Of a stretch of DNA of 7,033 bases, positions 6,252-7,033 are shown in pieces (positions within the stretch are counted from its first letter, which is position 1; the number at the start of each line of letters is the position of its first letter). The notes below the pieces were generated by a model. The model ran no database searches. It was not told the origin of the DNA and saw only the letters and a program-made list of their open reading frames with translations. A program made the translations under genes and the position numbers. Source of the stretch: Verrucomicrobiales bacterium. GTDB lineage: Bacteria > Verrucomicrobiota > Verrucomicrobiia > Verrucomicrobiales > DEV007. Location of the stretch: NCBI GenBank assembly GCA_023253615.1, contig JALRFZ010000367.1, forward strand, positions 1 to 7,033, read 5' to 3'.

Positions 6252-6890
6252 ATGACCTTTGTCGCTTTCGATCCAGATGGCGAGACCCGAAAACATCGAC
6301 TTCGTTTGCCGCATTGGCGTCAGCGGGGAGTAACCTATTTTGTCACCGCCCGCCTTGTGGACTCGATCCCCGGTGACATCGCGAATGATTGGCGGCGAAG
6401 ACGTGACCAATGGTTGGCCAACCATGGTTTGGCTTCGACCGATTCCCTGAAGCATGCACCGGAAGAACTCCGCCGGGCCTATCATCGCGAATTCACGGTC
6501 AAGTTCCACGAGTTGATCGACGCCGGTCACGGGGAATGTTGGCTCGGACGAGCCGATTGTGCATCAGTTCTGATCAATCGATTCGAAGCAGGGGACGGCA
6601 CGGCCTACCGGCTCGATGCCTGGTGCATCATGCCGAATCATTTTCATGCGTTGGTTTGCCCGATCGCGAATACCTCGCTCGGGGAAATCCTCCGTCATTG
6701 GAAAGGAGGAAGTGCGTGGGAGATCAATCGAATTCTCGGGCGCAAAGGCCCGGTCTGGCAGAAGGAGCCGTTCGACCACATCGTGAGGAGCGGAGCTCAG
6801 TTGGAACATTTCCGGCGGTACATCGCCGAGAATCCGGTCAAAGCGGGCTTGAAATCGGGGTTTGTCGTGGGAGGCGGGCGGGCAAAGTAG
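6252..6890 (+). CDS. REP-associated tyrosine transposase (RAYT), HUH/Y1 single-strand DNA transposase
   Basis: This 212-residue protein has the hallmarks of the RAYT branch of the IS200/IS605-like Y1 transposases. HRLRLPHWRQRGVTYFVTARL (15-35) opens the domain. The HUH metal motif is in CIMPNHFHALV (125-135; H130 and H132). GEILRHWKGGSAWEINRILG, then VWQKEPFDHIVR (168-179) and RRYIAENPVKAGL (188-200), complete the pattern, with Y190 the likely nucleophile. I start at the ATG at 6252 because GAGG lies nine bases upstream and similarity to the family begins soon after; an in-frame ATG at 6192 falls in the AT-rich leader. RAYTs cleave single-stranded REP DNA beside a GTAG and are usually stationary, domesticated genes. 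Here four REP-like copies flank the gene, and its TAG stop is part of the GTAG of copy C. All key residues are present, so activity is possible. It is less GC-rich than the operon, consistent with separate origin. Confidence 0.93.
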   Translation: MTFVAFDPDGETRKHRLRLPHWRQRGVTYFVTARLVDSIPGDIANDWRRRRDQWLANHGLASTDSLKHAPEELRRAYHREFTVKFHELIDAGHGECWLGRADCASVLINRFEAGDGTAYRLDAWCIMPNHFHALVCPIANTSLGEILRHWKGGSAWEINRILGRKGPVWQKEPFDHIVRSGAQLEHFRRYIAENPVKAGLKSGFVVGGGRAK

Positions 6891-6946
6891 TCCAGCGCTT
6901 CAGCGCGCGAAACGCCCGCCCTGCCGGCTGAAGCCGTGGACGACTT
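6873..6946 (+). repeat. REP-like bipartite repeat, copy C, overlapping the RAYT 3' end
   Basis: The 58-base core is 6887-6944. The left arm begins GTAG (6887-6890), then TCCA and the hairpin GCGC-TTCA-GCGC. The right arm (6923-6944) is its imperfect inverse, with hairpin CGGC-TGAA-GCCG; on the minus strand it begins GTCG in place of GTAG. The lead-in GGCGGGCGGGCAAA encodes the last residues of the transposase, and the TAG of GTAG is its stop codon. The core agrees with copy D at 54 of 58 positions, all differences being transitions in the spacer. The two arms could also pair into one long hairpin acting as a terminator for the transposase gene. Confidence 0.9.
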
Positions 6947-6956
6947 ACAATTCTCG

Positions 6957-7033
6957 GGTCGGGCGGACAAAGTAGTCCAGCGCTTCAGCGCGCAAGGCGC
7001 CCGTCCTGCCGGCTGAAGCCGTGGACGACGTTC
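6957..7033 (+). repeat. REP-like bipartite repeat, copy D, reaching the window edge
   Basis: The 58-base core is 6972-7029, with GTAG at 6972-6975, left hairpin GCGC-TTCA-GCGC and right hairpin CGGC-TGAA-GCCG. It follows copy C at a distance of 85 bases. The terminal CGTTC after the right arm matches copy A, so the full unit may extend to or past this point. The window ends here, and more copies may follow. Confidence 0.88.

Noticed and set aside
6052..7033. CRISPR array interpretation of the four repeats
   Set aside because: The units are inverted-arm hairpin elements of which only four are seen, interrupted by a transposase; linkers are not unique spacers of uniform length between identical repeats, and no cas genes are present.

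Overview
The window looks like chromosomal DNA of a GC-rich member of the Planctomycetota-Verrucomicrobiota group, with Verrucomicrobiota favoured. That call rests on protein families: a secreted PSCyt1/DUF1549/DUF1553 multihaem protein next to a DUF1501 protein is a hallmark of these phyla, and the Tat-type leaders fit. No rRNA or other phylogenetic marker is present, so the placement is inference.

Layout. Positions 24-5986 hold a compact four-gene operon on the minus strand, transcribed right to left: (1) a 943-residue Sec-secreted protein with two tandem PSCyt1 haem modules, a third CxxCH in DUF1549, and a C-terminal DUF1553; (2) a 483-residue DUF1501 protein with a twin-arginine leader; (3) a 274-residue Tat-leader protein of the TIM-barrel amidohydrolase-2 type; (4) a 285-residue amidohydrolase-2-like protein with no visible leader. 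The junctions are a 4-base gap, then two 4-base ATGA overlaps, so translation is probably coupled. Both amidohydrolase-like proteins lack the usual metal-binding HxH and have GSH where the family normally has GSD. Positions 1-23 show no gene.

Positions 5987-6251 are a divergent intergenic region. It contains two REP-like repeats (A and B), an AT-rich patch and a small inverted repeat. From 6252 to 6890 on the plus strand lies a REP-associated tyrosine transposase (RAYT, HUH/Y1 family), followed by two more REP-like copies (C and D), the last running off the window.

How the parts fit. The operon products are probably exported and work together on an unknown substrate: the DUF1501 protein belongs to the alkaline-phosphatase/sulfatase-like fold, the haem protein suggests electron transfer, and the barrel proteins may bind or convert an intermediate. 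This cluster is the best candidate for an undescribed pathway, but its substrate cannot be read from the sequence. The right end is a self-contained RAYT-REP unit. Its repeats carry the 5' GTAG and small hairpin expected of RAYT targets, sit 85 bp apart on both sides of the gene, and include the transposase stop codon. A nine-base word, CCTGACAAA, also recurs five times in the operon genes more often than chance predicts.
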